A DNA stretch of 64,000 nt from Streptomyces sp. L-9-10 (lineage in GTDB: Bacteria > Actinomycetota > Actinomycetes > Streptomycetales > Streptomycetaceae), in assembly GCF_004151105.1 (NCBI RefSeq), contig NZ_PHRF01000095.1:62001-126000 (forward strand). Reading direction: 5' to 3'. Positions 15,330 to 24,204 of the stretch are shown piece after piece; positions within the stretch are counted from its first letter, which is position 1, and the number at the start of each line of letters is the position of its first letter. The position numbers and the translations under genes were made by a program. The notes beneath the pieces were generated by a model, which did no database searches, was not told the DNA's origin, and worked only from the letters and a program-made list of their open reading frames with translations.

Positions 15330-15971
15330 TCAGACGCTCCGCGGCTCCCGCCACATGGGCCACATGGGCGGCCCGTCCGGCAGATCGACCGTGGTGCCCG
15401 TGAAGGTGAACCCGAGCCGCTCGTACAGCCGCCGGCTCCGCTCGCTGCTCGCCTCCAGATAGGCCGGCAGCCCCTCGCGGTCGCAGCGCGCCAGTACGGG
15501 TTCGATCAGCGCGCGGCCCAGTCCCCGGCCCTGGTGGACCGGGGACACCGCGATCATCAGCAGATACGCGTGCGCGCGGTCGTGCGGATGGATCGCGCCC
15601 GTCAGCCGGCCGACCAGTTCCGTACGCTCGTTGTCCGGGTCGGCGGTCGCCCGCATCCGGGCCGGGGTGTCGTCCTCCCCCTCCGGCAGCCCCGCCGGCA
15701 CCGGGAGCCACAGCGCCATCCCCGTCTCGTCCTCCAGGATGTCCACCCACCCCTCGGCGAGCGCGACATCGGCGAACACCCCGAGGAAGAGACCGTGCAC
15801 CCGCCGGCGGTGCTCCTTCTCCGGGAAGACCCAGCAGCTCACCGGGTCGTCGTCGAAGGCCTCTTCGAGGAGCCGTACCAACGTCGCCCGGTCGCTCTCC
15901 CCCGCCCGTCTCATCCCCGCCGAACCTGACCCCGCCGGACCTGTCCCCGTCCGTCCTGTCCCCGCACCCAT
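15330..15971 (-). CDS. GNAT-family N-acetyltransferase
   Basis: About 213 residues if the ATG at 15971 is used (preceded by a gaggag site); alternatives are ATG 16013 and ATG 15914 (MRRAGESDRATLVRLL), the latter beginning directly at the domain. The acetyl-CoA-binding motif is AVSPVHQGRGLGRALIEPVL (V-x4-QGRGLG), followed by the C-terminal YLEASSERSRRLYERLGF typical of GNATs. The substrate is unknown. The N terminus of the longer forms is Gly/Thr/Ala-rich and probably not part of the fold. Confidence 0.88.
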   Translation of the reverse strand: MGAGTGRTGTGPAGSGSAGMRRAGESDRATLVRLLEEAFDDDPVSCWVFPEKEHRRRVHGLFLGVFADVALAEGWVDILEDETGMALWLPVPAGLPEGEDDTPARMRATADPDNERTELVGRLTGAIHPHDRAHAYLLMIAVSPVHQGRGLGRALIEPVLARCDREGLPAYLEASSERSRRLYERLGFTFTGTTVDLPDGPPMWPMWREPRSV

Positions 15972-16062
15972 CTCCCGGCCCTCCTCTGCACGACCGTCAC
16001 GCCGTGACGTCAATACGACGAGGCGATCGTAGAGTTGGGCGGATCCAGGTCATAGGCCCGCC

Positions 16063-17103
16063 TCAGCGGGTACGGCGCGTCACGAACTCCGCCAGGGCGA
16101 GCAGATCGTCCGCCGCCGAGAGGTCGGGGACCGCCCGGGACAGTTCGTGCACGGCACGGGACATCCGCTCGGCCGCCTGGAACTGCGCCCAGTCGCGCCC
16201 GCCCGCCCGTTCGACGGCGGCGGCGGCGCGCGCCACGGCTCCGGCGTCCATCGGCCCCCGGTACAGCTCGGCCAGTTCCCCGGCCGCCGGGGTGCCCGAG
16301 GCCAGGGCCGCCACCACCGGCAGGGACTTCTTGTGGGCGGCCAGATCGGCTCCGGCCGGTTTGCCCGTACGGTCGGGGTCGCCCCAGATCCCGATCAGGT
16401 CGTCGATCAGCTGGAAGGCGAGCCCCGCCTCTCTGCCGAAGGCGTCGAGCGCGGCGACCTGCTCCTCCCCCGCGCCCGCGTACAGCGCGCCGAGCGCACA
16501 GGACGTCCCCAGCAGGGCACCGGTCTTGGCCGTCGCCATGGCCACGCACTCGTCCAGCGAGACCTCGTGCGGATCGCGCTGCTCGAAGGCGCAGTCCGCC
16601 TGCTGGCCCGCGCACAGTTCGATGACACAGGCCGCGAGCCTGGCCGAGGCGGCGGCCGACGCCGGATGCGGGTCCTCGGCGAGCAGCCGCAGCGCGAGCG
16701 CCATCATGGCGTCGCCCGCGATGATGGCGTCGGCGGTGCCGAAGACCGTCCAGGCGGTGGCGCGATGCCGCCGGGTCGGGTCCTCGTCGATCACATCGTC
16801 GTGGAGCAGTGTGAAGTTGTGGGCCAGCTCGACGGCGACGGCGGCCCGTACGGCGTGGTGCGGATCCCCGCCGAGCGACCGCGCCGCGGCGAGGACGAGC
16901 GCGGGTCTGATCGCCTTGCCCTCCCGGCCCGAGGCCGGGGTGCCGTCGGCGTGTTCCCAGCCGAAGTGGTACATCGCGACCCGGCGCAGGGAGGCCGGCA
17001 ACGACTCGACGGTGGTGCGGAGTTCGGGATGGACAGCGGTGCGGGTGCGCTCCAGGAGTGCCATGGCCTCGTGGCCTTCGGTGGCGGCATCCGTGCTGGT
17101 CAT
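16063..17103 (-). CDS. Polyprenyl diphosphate synthase, probable encapsulin cargo
   Basis: 346 residues from ATG 17103; GTG 17109, 8 bases after GAGG, is an equally good start. Both Asp-rich motifs of trans-isoprenyl diphosphate synthases are present: first LLHDDVIDED (DDxxD) near residue 110, second FQLIDDLIGIWGD (DDxxD-like) near 230. Chain-elongation helices surround them (GKAIRPALVLAAARSLGG, AGDAMMALALRLL). It joins isopentenyl diphosphate units into longer prenyl diphosphates. It lies directly downstream of a family 2B encapsulin shell gene on the same strand. Family 2B shells commonly package terpene cyclases or polyprenyl transferases, so cargo status is likely. Chain length cannot be read safely. 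Confidence 0.9.
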   Translation of the reverse strand: MTSTDAATEGHEAMALLERTRTAVHPELRTTVESLPASLRRVAMYHFGWEHADGTPASGREGKAIRPALVLAAARSLGGDPHHAVRAAVAVELAHNFTLLHDDVIDEDPTRRHRATAWTVFGTADAIIAGDAMMALALRLLAEDPHPASAAASARLAACVIELCAGQQADCAFEQRDPHEVSLDECVAMATAKTGALLGTSCALGALYAGAGEEQVAALDAFGREAGLAFQLIDDLIGIWGDPDRTGKPAGADLAAHKKSLPVVAALASGTPAAGELAELYRGPMDAGAVARAAAAVERAGGRDWAQFQAAERMSRAVHELSRAVPDLSAADDLLALAEFVTRRTR

Positions 17104-17196
17104 GGTCACGGTCACTTCCTCTGCGGGATGCGGTGGGAACCTGGGCCGGAACACCGGGCGCCTGTGTCGCGCGCCGGCGCCCGAATGCCCCGGGTG

Positions 17197-17250
17197 CCCC
17201 GGGCGGGCCCGGCCGTGCGTACGCGACGGCCCGGCCGGGCCCGCCCGGGG
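17197..17250 (-). terminator. 18-bp perfect inverted repeat between shell and cargo genes
   Basis: ccccgggcgggcccggcc at 17197-17214 and its exact complement at 17233-17250 enclose an 18-base loop. The stem is entirely G/C and lies 8 bases after the encapsulin stop and about 90 bases before the synthase start. There is no U tract, so it may be a partial terminator or an mRNA-stabilising hairpin that makes the shell more abundant than the cargo. Confidence 0.65.
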
Positions 17251-17258
17251 CGGTCACC

Positions 17259-18665
17259 TCATCCCCAGCGGCCCACTTCCACGTTCTCCAGCACACCGAC
17301 GGCGTCCGGCACCAGGATGGCGGCCGAGTAGTAGGCCGTGACCAGGTACGAGATGATCGCCTGCTCGTCGATGCCCATGAAGCGCACCGACAGGCTCGGC
17401 TCGATCTCGTCCGGGATCCCGCTCTGCTGAAGGCCGATGACACCCTGCTCGGCCTCGCCCGTACGCATACAGATGATCGAGGTCGTCCGGGCGTCCGAGA
17501 TCGGGATCTTGTTGGACGGGAAGATCGGCACCCCGCGCCAGGCGGGCACATGATGGCCCGCCACCTCCACACTGGCCGGAACGAGCCCCCGCTTGTTGCA
17601 CTCCCGCCCGAACGCGGCGATGGCCCGCGGGTGCGCGAGGAACATCTTCGAGCCGCGGCGGCGGGAGAGCAGCTCGTCCATGTCGTCCGGGCTCGGTCCG
17701 CCGTCGTGCGGCTGGAGCCGCTGCCCGTAGTCGCAGTTGTTGAGCAGACCGAACTCGCGGTTGTTGATCAGCTCGTGCTCCTGGCGCTCGCGCAGCGCCT
17801 CGACCGTCAGCCGCAACTGCTGCTCGGTCTGGTTCATGGGCTGGTTGTAGAGGTCGGCGACCCGGCTGTGCACCTTCAGCACGGTCTGCGCGACGCTCAG
17901 TTCGTACTCGCGCGGCGCCGCGTCGTAGTCCACGAACGTGTGGGGCACGACGCTCTCGCCGACATGGCCGGCGGAGAGATCGATCGCGGCCTCGCCGTAC
18001 TTGTTGGTGCGCTGGTGCGGCAGGGACACCACGGCCGCCAGATGGGCGCGCAGCGACTCCTCCCGCTCCGCGAGGTTGCGTACGTCCCGCCGGCTCAGCA
18101 CCAGTACGGTGCAGGCGGTCGCCGCGCGTGCGGTGTACTCCCAGGTGGCCTCCCCGTCCACCAGGGCCTGTTCGCCGAAGTACTCCCCGTCCGCCAGTAC
18201 TTCGAGCACCGCGTCGTCCCCGTAGGGTCCCGAGCCCACCTTCTCGACCCGGCCGTGCGCCAGCAGAAAGACCTCGTCCGCCGCGTCGCCGGAGGCCACC
18301 ATCACCTGGCCAGCCGCGAACTCCCGCTGCTCGCAGCGGCGCGCCAGCTCGGAGAGCACGCCCTCGTCGCCGTACGCGCGCAGCGCCGGCAGCTCGCCGA
18401 GCTCGCCGGGGATGACCGCCACCCGGTCCCCCGTCTGTACGAACGTCACGCGTCCGTCGCCGACCGCGTAGCTGAGCCTGCGGTTCACCCGGTACGTACC
18501 GCCCTGGACCTGCACCCAGGGCAGCATGCGCAGCAGCCAGCGTGAGCTGATCTCCTGCATCTGCGGTACCGATTTGGTGGTGGTCGCCAGGTTCCGGGCC
18601 GCGGCCGTTCCCAGACTCTGCTGGGTCGGCGGCTGCCCTGCGAGAACCTCGTTACCAACCGACAT
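17259..18665 (-). CDS. Family 2B encapsulin shell protein (EshA-like)
   Basis: 468 residues, ATG 18665 preceded by AGGGGAGA. The N-terminal arm contains MQEISSRWLLRMLPWVQVQG. Residues about 90-215 are a cyclic-nucleotide-binding domain inserted in the shell fold (CEQREFAAGQVMVASGDAAD, LEVLADGEYFGEQAL, EYTARAATACTVLVLSR). The rest carries HK97-type shell sequences (VPHTFVDYDAAPREYELSVA, FLAHPRAIAAFGRECNKRGL, GVPIFPSNKIPI, TSIICMRTGEAEQGVIGLQQ, ISYLVTAYYSAAILVPDA). Streptomyces proteins of this type, including EshA, assemble into icosahedral nanocompartments. The next gene encodes a polyprenyl diphosphate synthase. The nucleotide-binding domain suggests ligand-gated behaviour. Confidence 0.93.
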   Translation of the reverse strand: MSVGNEVLAGQPPTQQSLGTAAARNLATTTKSVPQMQEISSRWLLRMLPWVQVQGGTYRVNRRLSYAVGDGRVTFVQTGDRVAVIPGELGELPALRAYGDEGVLSELARRCEQREFAAGQVMVASGDAADEVFLLAHGRVEKVGSGPYGDDAVLEVLADGEYFGEQALVDGEATWEYTARAATACTVLVLSRRDVRNLAEREESLRAHLAAVVSLPHQRTNKYGEAAIDLSAGHVGESVVPHTFVDYDAAPREYELSVAQTVLKVHSRVADLYNQPMNQTEQQLRLTVEALRERQEHELINNREFGLLNNCDYGQRLQPHDGGPSPDDMDELLSRRRGSKMFLAHPRAIAAFGRECNKRGLVPASVEVAGHHVPAWRGVPIFPSNKIPISDARTTSIICMRTGEAEQGVIGLQQSGIPDEIEPSLSVRFMGIDEQAIISYLVTAYYSAAILVPDAVGVLENVEVGRWG

Positions 18666-18906
18666 GAAGTCTCCCCTTCGATCATGTGCTGACCTGCGAG
18701 AAGAATGGTTCCATCACGTGGCGTGCATTCGCCATTACACATATGAGTGGGACTGGATCACCCGGAACGGGGAATTACACGCGCAAGCTCTGCACGCCCG
18801 GACACCGAACTCCGGACACCGGACATCGAACTCCTGAGCCCACACACCGAATCGCAGCGCGCACCGCACCGCACCGCAGCGCACACATAACCGCGAGGAG
18901 TCGACC

Positions 18907-19497
18907 ATGGCCCCACCCATGTCCGCCGCCCAGTTCCTCAACGCCCTGAAGAGCGAAGGGCTGACCGTCGTCGAGGTCGGCGACTGGCGCACCCACAATC
19001 GCGACCGGCAGGGCCCCTGGGGGCCCGTTCACGGCGTACTGATCCATCACACCGTCACCCGCGGCACGGACGCCACGGTGCGGCTCTGCAGGGACGGTCA
19101 CGACGCGCTGCCGGGGCCGCTGTGCCACGGCGTGATCGCGAAGGACGGCACGGTCCATCTGGTCGGCTACGGGCGCGCCAATCACGCGGGGGCGGGCGAC
19201 GGCGACGTCCTGAAGGCCGTGATCGCCGAGAAACGCCCGCCGCAGGACAACGAGGCCGACACCGACGGGAACCGGCACTTCTACGGCTTCGAGTGCGAGA
19301 ACCTGGGCGACGGCGAGGACCCGTGGCCCGAGGCCCAGTTGGCCGCCGTCGAGAAGGCGGCGGCCGCGGTCTGCCGGCACCACGGCTGGGGCGCCCGGTC
19401 GGTGCTCGGGCATCTGGAGTGGCAGCCGGGCAAGGTCGATCCCCGCGGCTTCACGATGGACTCCCTGCGGGACCGTGTCCACGACCGTCTGAAATGA
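18907..19497 (+). CDS. N-acetylmuramoyl-L-alanine amidase (amidase_2/PGRP type)
   Basis: 196 residues from ATG 18907 with CGAGGAG 10 bases upstream. The amidase fold is visible: VHGVLIHHTVTRGTDATVRL supplies the first zinc His, LCHGVIAKDGTVHLVGYGRA follows, YGFECENLGDGEDPWPEAQL is the conserved Glu strand and VLGHLEWQPGKVDPRGFTMD carries the later His and the K/D residues. It cleaves the lactyl-amide bond between MurNAc and L-Ala. There is no signal peptide, as in phage endolysins and many Streptomyces copies. The 200 bases upstream hold short caccgca and ccggacacc repeats. Confidence 0.88.
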   Translation: MAPPMSAAQFLNALKSEGLTVVEVGDWRTHNRDRQGPWGPVHGVLIHHTVTRGTDATVRLCRDGHDALPGPLCHGVIAKDGTVHLVGYGRANHAGAGDGDVLKAVIAEKRPPQDNEADTDGNRHFYGFECENLGDGEDPWPEAQLAAVEKAAAAVCRHHGWGARSVLGHLEWQPGKVDPRGFTMDSLRDRVHDRLK

Positions 19498-19611
19498 CGG
19501 GGCTCCTGAATGACGGGGCTCCTGCCGCGCCGACGTGCTCCCGCCGCGCCGGGACCCGGGCGGCGCCGCCCGCGCCGGACGCCACAGGGAACGGGACGCC
19601 ACAATGAAGGG

Positions 19612-20574
19612 GTGCACCGCCCCGAGACGCCCGACCTCGCCGCCCTGCGGCCCCGGCTGCCCTCGCCGCTGGAGCCCGCCGACGACGAGCGCTTCGCACG
19701 CCACGGCGTACGGCTGCTGCTCAAACGCGACGACCTGATCCACCCCGAACTGGCCGGCAACAAGTGGCGCAAACTGGCCCCGAATCTGCGGGCCGCCGCC
19801 GCGAGCGGCCGGCGGACGCTGCTGACCTTCGGCGGCGCGTACTCCAACCATCTGCGCGCGACCGCCGCCGCCGGGCGGCTCCTCGGCTTCGCCACCGTCG
19901 GTGTCGTGCGGGGCGAGGAACTGGCGGACCGGCCGCTCAATCCGTCGCTCGCGCGGTGCGCGGCCGACGGGATGCGGCTGTGTTTCGTGGACCGCGCGGC
20001 CTACCGGCGCAAGTCGGAGCCCGGGGCGGTGGCCGTGTTCCTCGGCCGGGCGGGGCTGGACCCCGACGCCGTGTACGTCGTACCGGAAGGCGGCAGCAAC
20101 GCGCTCGCGGCCCGGGGATGCGCCGAGCTGGGGCGGGAGCTGCGCCGGGACCTGCGCGGCGTGGCCGGGACCGTCGCCGTGGCCTGCGGCACCGGCGGGA
20201 CGCTGGCGGGGCTCGCCGCCGGGCTCGGGAGCGGCCGGCGGGCCGTGGGATTCCCGGTGCTCAAGGGCGACTTCCTGGAGCGGGAGATACGGCGGCTCCA
20301 ACAGGCGGCGTTCGGCGGCCCGGTGGGCGACTGGCGGCTCGACGGACGCTTCCACTTCGGCGGCTTCGCCCGTACCACCCCCGCCCTCGACGCGTTCGCC
20401 GAGGAGTTCGGGGAGCGGCACGGGCTGCGGGTGGAACGTCTCTATGTCGCCAAAATGCTGTACGGGCTGACCACACTGGCCGAAGAGGGCGCCTTCCCGC
20501 CGGGCACGACCGTCGCCGCCGTCATCACGGGCGGCCCGGAGCCGTCCGGGCCGGAGCCGTCCCCCACCGGGTGA
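19612..20574 (+). CDS. PLP-dependent ACC deaminase/D-cysteine desulfhydrase family enzyme
   Basis: 320 residues from GTG 19612 (VHRPETPDLAALRPRLPSPL); the frame upstream is Arg/Pro-rich and not conserved-looking. VRLLLKRDDLIHPELAGNKW contains the PLP-binding Lys (GNKWRKL). TFGGAYSNHLRATAAAGRLL is the substrate loop and YVVPEGGSNALAARG and CGTGGTLAGLAAGL hold the phosphate. Members either deaminate 1-aminocyclopropane-1-carboxylate or release sulfide from D-cysteine; the motifs do not settle which. The C-terminal 20 residues are a Pro/Ser/Glu tail. Confidence 0.85.
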   Translation: MHRPETPDLAALRPRLPSPLEPADDERFARHGVRLLLKRDDLIHPELAGNKWRKLAPNLRAAAASGRRTLLTFGGAYSNHLRATAAAGRLLGFATVGVVRGEELADRPLNPSLARCAADGMRLCFVDRAAYRRKSEPGAVAVFLGRAGLDPDAVYVVPEGGSNALAARGCAELGRELRRDLRGVAGTVAVACGTGGTLAGLAAGLGSGRRAVGFPVLKGDFLEREIRRLQQAAFGGPVGDWRLDGRFHFGGFARTTPALDAFAEEFGERHGLRVERLYVAKMLYGLTTLAEEGAFPPGTTVAAVITGGPEPSGPEPSPTG

Positions 20575-20643
20575 GTCCGGGCGGGAGCCGTCCGGGCCCC
20601 CACCGGGAGAGTCCGATTCCGGCCCGCCGCTGCCGGAGCCGCC

Positions 20644-22239
20644 TCAGCTCTCCTCCCGGTAGGCCGCCGCCTCCTCCAGGTCCAGTCTGCGCAGCAGCGT
20701 CCGCATCATCTCGTCGTCGATCCGCCGCCGGTCCCGCAGTTCCACGAACACCTCGCGCTCCGCCTCGATCATCTCCCGCGACAGCCGCCGGTAGGTCTGG
20801 TCCGCCGACTCCCCCGTCACCTCGTTGACCGCCCCGAGCCGCTCCCAGACCGCGTTGCGGCGGCGCGCCAGGACGTGCCGGAGCCGTTCGGCCAGCGGCG
20901 GCGGCAGCGCGTTGCGTTCATCGGCCAGCAGGGCGTCCAGCCGCCGTTCCGCCGCCCCCGACGCCTCGCTCTGCGCCTGCGCCTCGGCGAGGGTCTCGGC
21001 CTGCCGGTCGCGGCCCGGGATCTTCAGCAGCCGGATCAGCGGAGGCAGCGTGAGGCCCTGCACCACCAGCGTGCCGATCACGGTCGTGAAGGTCAGGAAC
21101 AGCACGAGATTGCGCCCGGGGAACGGCCGGCCGTCCGCCAGCGCCAGCGGGATGGAGAACGCGATCGCCAGCGACACCACCCCGCGCATCCCGGCCCAGC
21201 CGACGATCAGCGGCGCCGTCCAGTTGGTGTCCGGTTCGCGCTCCCTGATCCGCGCGGACAGCGCGCGGGGCAGGAAGGTCGCCGGATAGACCCAGACGAA
21301 TCTGACCGCCACGACCACCACGAAGACGCCCACCGCGTACAGCAGCGCCTCCCCGACCCCGTACTCCCCGAGTCCCTTGAGCACATGGGGCAGCTGGAGT
21401 CCGATCAGCGCGAACACCGCCGACTCCAGGATGAACGCGATCATCTTCCACACCGCCGCTTCCTGGAGCCGGGTCTCGAAGTCGACCTGCCAGGACCGGT
21501 GTCCGAGATAGAGCGCGACCACGACGACGGCCAGCACACCGGACGCGCCCACGTGTTCGGCCAGCGCGTAGGCGAGGAACGGGATGAGCAGCGAGAGGGT
21601 GTTCTGGAGGAGCGCCTCGGTCAGATGGGTACGGAGCCAGTGCAGCGGCACCATCAGCACGAGCCCCACCCCGATGCCGCCGAGCGAGGCGAGCGCGAAC
21701 TCCCCGATCCCGCCGGCCCAGCTCGCGCCCGCGCCGACCGCCGCGGCCAGCGCCACCTTGAACGCGGTGATCGCGGTCGCGTCGTTCACCAGGGACTCGC
21801 CCTGGAGGATGGTGGTGATCCGGTTCGGCAGCCCCAGTTTCCGCGCGATGGCCGTGGCCGCGACCGCGTCCGGCGGCGCGACCACCGCGCCCAGCACCAG
21901 CGCCGCGGTCAGCGGCAGATCGGGCACCAGCAGATACACCAGCCAGCCGACCGCGACCGTCGCGAAGAGCACATAGCCCACCGACAGCAGCGCGACCGGT
22001 CTGAAGTTCGCGCGCAGATCGAGATACGAACTGTCCGCCGCGGCCGTGTACAACAGCGGCGGCAGCACCAGCGGCAGCACGATGTGCGGATCCAGTGTGT
22101 AGTCCGGTACCCCCGGCACGTACGAGGCGCCCAGCCCCACGGCGACCAACAGCAACGGCGCGGCCACCGGCGTCCTGCGGGCCGCCCCGGCGATAGCCGC
22201 GCTCCCCGCCACCAGCGCGATCAGCGGCAATACGTCCAT
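20644..22239 (-). CDS. Na+/H+ antiporter, CPA1 family
   Basis: 531 residues with about twelve membrane helices in the first 410 residues, then a cytoplasmic charged tail of about 110 residues (ETLAEAQAQSEASGAAERRL onward). Family motifs: VVAPPDAVAATAIARKLGLP in helix 5, ILQGESLVNDATAITAFKVA with the ND ion-site Asp in helix 6, and VGWAGMRGVVSLAIAFSIPL in a later helix. It exchanges cytoplasmic Na+ for H+ in pH and salt homeostasis. It is divergent from the UBP-finger gene with only 35 bases between the starts, so both share one promoter region. Confidence 0.92.
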   Translation of the reverse strand: MDVLPLIALVAGSAAIAGAARRTPVAAPLLLVAVGLGASYVPGVPDYTLDPHIVLPLVLPPLLYTAAADSSYLDLRANFRPVALLSVGYVLFATVAVGWLVYLLVPDLPLTAALVLGAVVAPPDAVAATAIARKLGLPNRITTILQGESLVNDATAITAFKVALAAAVGAGASWAGGIGEFALASLGGIGVGLVLMVPLHWLRTHLTEALLQNTLSLLIPFLAYALAEHVGASGVLAVVVVALYLGHRSWQVDFETRLQEAAVWKMIAFILESAVFALIGLQLPHVLKGLGEYGVGEALLYAVGVFVVVVAVRFVWVYPATFLPRALSARIREREPDTNWTAPLIVGWAGMRGVVSLAIAFSIPLALADGRPFPGRNLVLFLTFTTVIGTLVVQGLTLPPLIRLLKIPGRDRQAETLAEAQAQSEASGAAERRLDALLADERNALPPPLAERLRHVLARRRNAVWERLGAVNEVTGESADQTYRRLSREMIEAEREVFVELRDRRRIDDEMMRTLLRRLDLEEAAAYREES

Positions 22240-22274
22240 TCCACGTCCTCTGCACCCGTCGTAACCTGGTCATC

Positions 22275-22535
22275 ATGAGTGAGTGCCCCCACATCGCGGA
22301 ACTGCCGCGCCCCGAGCCCGCGCCGCACAGTGACACCTGCCGTGAGTGCCTCACGTCCGGCAGCAACCCCGTACAGCTGCGGAAGTGTCTGGTCTGCGGG
22401 GAGATCGGCTGCTGTGACTCCTCGCCGTACCAACACGCGACACAACACTTCAAGGACACGGGACATGCCGTGATGCGGAGTTTCGAGCCCGGGGAGAGCT
22501 GGCGGTGGTGCTATGTCGACGGTTCGATCGTCTGA
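22275..22535 (+). CDS. UBP-type zinc-finger protein
   Basis: 86 residues, MSECPHIAELPRPEPAPHSD. The spacing C-x-H, then CRECL, then LRKCLVCGEIGCCDSSPYQH and HFKDTGHAVMRSF is the UBP (ubiquitin-hydrolase) zinc finger, here as a stand-alone domain. Eukaryotic versions bind the ubiquitin C terminus; actinobacteria keep short single-domain copies of unknown partner. It is divergent from the antiporter gene, a pairing I have seen often in Streptomyces. Confidence 0.9.
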   Translation: MSECPHIAELPRPEPAPHSDTCRECLTSGSNPVQLRKCLVCGEIGCCDSSPYQHATQHFKDTGHAVMRSFEPGESWRWCYVDGSIV

Positions 22536-22779
22536 CGACTGGGTACGTCAACCCTCCGCCGGTTCTTCGTAATTGGACGCCACAGACCCCTAGCCACTTT
22601 CTGTGTTCATATGCTTACCATGAGTGACAGTCGCTGGGTGGGGGTCCCGGCGACACAGCACCATGGATCGCGATAGCGTCGCCACTCCAGACCGGCTACG
22701 TACCGACTACGTACCGCAAGGCTCCTGGACATCCCCTGTCCCTGAGCCCAGAAGAGCTTGTGCCACCTTGGAGGTGAGG

Positions 22780-23193
22780 GTGTCCCAGATCGCAGGCGAG
22801 CCCGGGACCCAGGACTTCGTGGAAGTCCGGCTGCCCGCTGCGGGTGCCTACCTGTCCGTGCTGCGTACGGCCACGGCCGGCCTCGCGGCGCGCTTGGACT
22901 TCACCCTCGACGAGATCGAGGACCTCCGCATCGCGGTGGACGAGGCCTGCGCGATCCTGCTCCAGCAGGCCGTACCGGGCTCCGTACTCAGCTGCGTCTT
23001 CCGGCTCATCGAGGACGCGCTCGAAGTGACCGTGTCGGCGCCCACCACCGACGGGCGCGCGCCGGAGCGCGACACCTTCGCCTGGACAGTGCTCTCCGCG
23101 CTGGCCGGCAAGGTCGACTCGACGGTCGCGGAGGACCGTACGGTCACCATCAGCCTCTACAAACAGCGCGGCGCGGGACCCGGGCCGGCGTGA
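22780..23193 (+). CDS. prsH: RsbW-type anti-sigma factor paired with SigH
   Basis: 137 residues from GTG 22780, placed right after a TTGGAGGTGAGG ribosome site (VSQIAGEPGTQDFVEVRLPA); earlier GTG codons in frame lack such a site. It is a GHKL ATPase-fold protein: LDEIEDLRIAVDEACAILLQ is the N-box Glu/Asn helix, and VSAPTTDGRAPERDTFAWTV follows. It binds and inhibits SigH and may phosphorylate an anti-anti-sigma protein encoded elsewhere. Its stop overlaps the GTG of sigH (GTGA). In S. coelicolor the equivalent gene is called prsH or ushX and controls the osmotic stress and development sigma factor. Confidence 0.88.
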   Translation: MSQIAGEPGTQDFVEVRLPAAGAYLSVLRTATAGLAARLDFTLDEIEDLRIAVDEACAILLQQAVPGSVLSCVFRLIEDALEVTVSAPTTDGRAPERDTFAWTVLSALAGKVDSTVAEDRTVTISLYKQRGAGPGPA

Positions 23194-24173
23194 GGAACGG
23201 GGACGGTCCGGTGCGTGACGAGGGGCGCATCCCACGGGAGCCGCGGGAAGGGCACGAAGCTCCGTCGGAGCCGGCGCCCGCCCCCGCGGGCATCCCGGAG
23301 CAGCAGGCCCGTCCCCACCCGGAGGACGGACTTGACGGCCAGACGGCCGCGGCGGAGCAGGCGCAGGCAGAGCGGGCGGCCACTATGAGCGAGCAGCACA
23401 ACGACAAGCACCACGATCCACATGACCGCAGCGGGGCGCGGGCGATGTTCATCGAGCTGCGCAAGCTGCCGGACGGCTCGCCCGAGAAGGCGGACCTCCG
23501 CAATCAGCTGGTGCGGATGCATCTGCCGCTGGTCGAGCATCTGGCGAGACGGTTCCGCAACCGCGGCGAGCCGCTCGACGATCTGACGCAGGTCGCCACC
23601 ATCGGTCTGATCAAGTCCGTGGACCGCTTCGATCCGGAGCGTGGTGTCGAGTTCTCGACCTATGCGACGCCGACGGTCGTCGGGGAGATCAAGCGGCATT
23701 TCCGGGACAAGGGCTGGGCGGTCCGGGTGCCGCGCCGCCTCCAGGAACTGCGGCTCGCCCTGACGACGGCCACCGCCGAACTCTCCCAGCAGCACGGCCG
23801 ATCGCCCACGGTCCATGAGCTGGCGGAGCGGCTCGGTATCTCGGAGGAAGAGGTCCTGGAGGGTCTGGAGTCCGCCAACGCGTACTCCACACTGTCGCTG
23901 GACGTCCCGGACACGGACGACGAGTCACCCGCCGTCGCGGACACACTGGGCGCGGAGGACGAGGCGCTGGAAGGCGTCGAGTACCGCGAGTCGCTCAAGC
24001 CGCTGCTGGAGGATCTGCCGCCGCGGGAGAAGCGGATTCTTCTGCTGCGGTTCTTCGGCAACATGACGCAGTCGCAGATCGCGCAGGAGGTCGGCATCTC
24101 GCAGATGCATGTCTCGCGGCTGCTGGCCCGCACGCTCGCGCAGCTGCGCGAGCGGCTGCTGGTGGAGGAGTAG
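23190..24173 (+). CDS. sigH: RNA polymerase sigma factor SigH (SigB/SigF type)
   Basis: 327 residues from GTG 23190, which overlaps the anti-sigma stop. An internal ATG at 23385 (MSEQHNDKHHDPHDRSGARA) begins a 262-residue form; SigH of S. coelicolor is known to occur as products of different length, so both may be used. Region 2 is HLARRFRNRGEPLDDLTQVA and FSTYATPTVVGEIKRHFRDK, region 3 is VPRRLQELRLALTTATAELS, and region 4 is LPPREKRILLLRFFGNMTQS with HTH VGISQMHVSRLLARTLAQLR. The N-terminal 100 residues are Pro/Glu/Gln-rich. Role: stress response and sporulation genes. Confidence 0.9.
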   Translation: MRNGDGPVRDEGRIPREPREGHEAPSEPAPAPAGIPEQQARPHPEDGLDGQTAAAEQAQAERAATMSEQHNDKHHDPHDRSGARAMFIELRKLPDGSPEKADLRNQLVRMHLPLVEHLARRFRNRGEPLDDLTQVATIGLIKSVDRFDPERGVEFSTYATPTVVGEIKRHFRDKGWAVRVPRRLQELRLALTTATAELSQQHGRSPTVHELAERLGISEEEVLEGLESANAYSTLSLDVPDTDDESPAVADTLGAEDEALEGVEYRESLKPLLEDLPPREKRILLLRFFGNMTQSQIAQEVGISQMHVSRLLARTLAQLRERLLVEE

Positions 24174-24204
24174 GAGCCGGCGCCGGGGGGCGTGCCGCTG
24201 GGAA

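Noticed and set aside
16010..17572. Long minus-strand frame spanning the prenyl synthase and the end of the shell gene
   Set aside because: It is out of frame with both, Arg/Gly-rich, and explained as a high-GC shadow of two well-supported genes.
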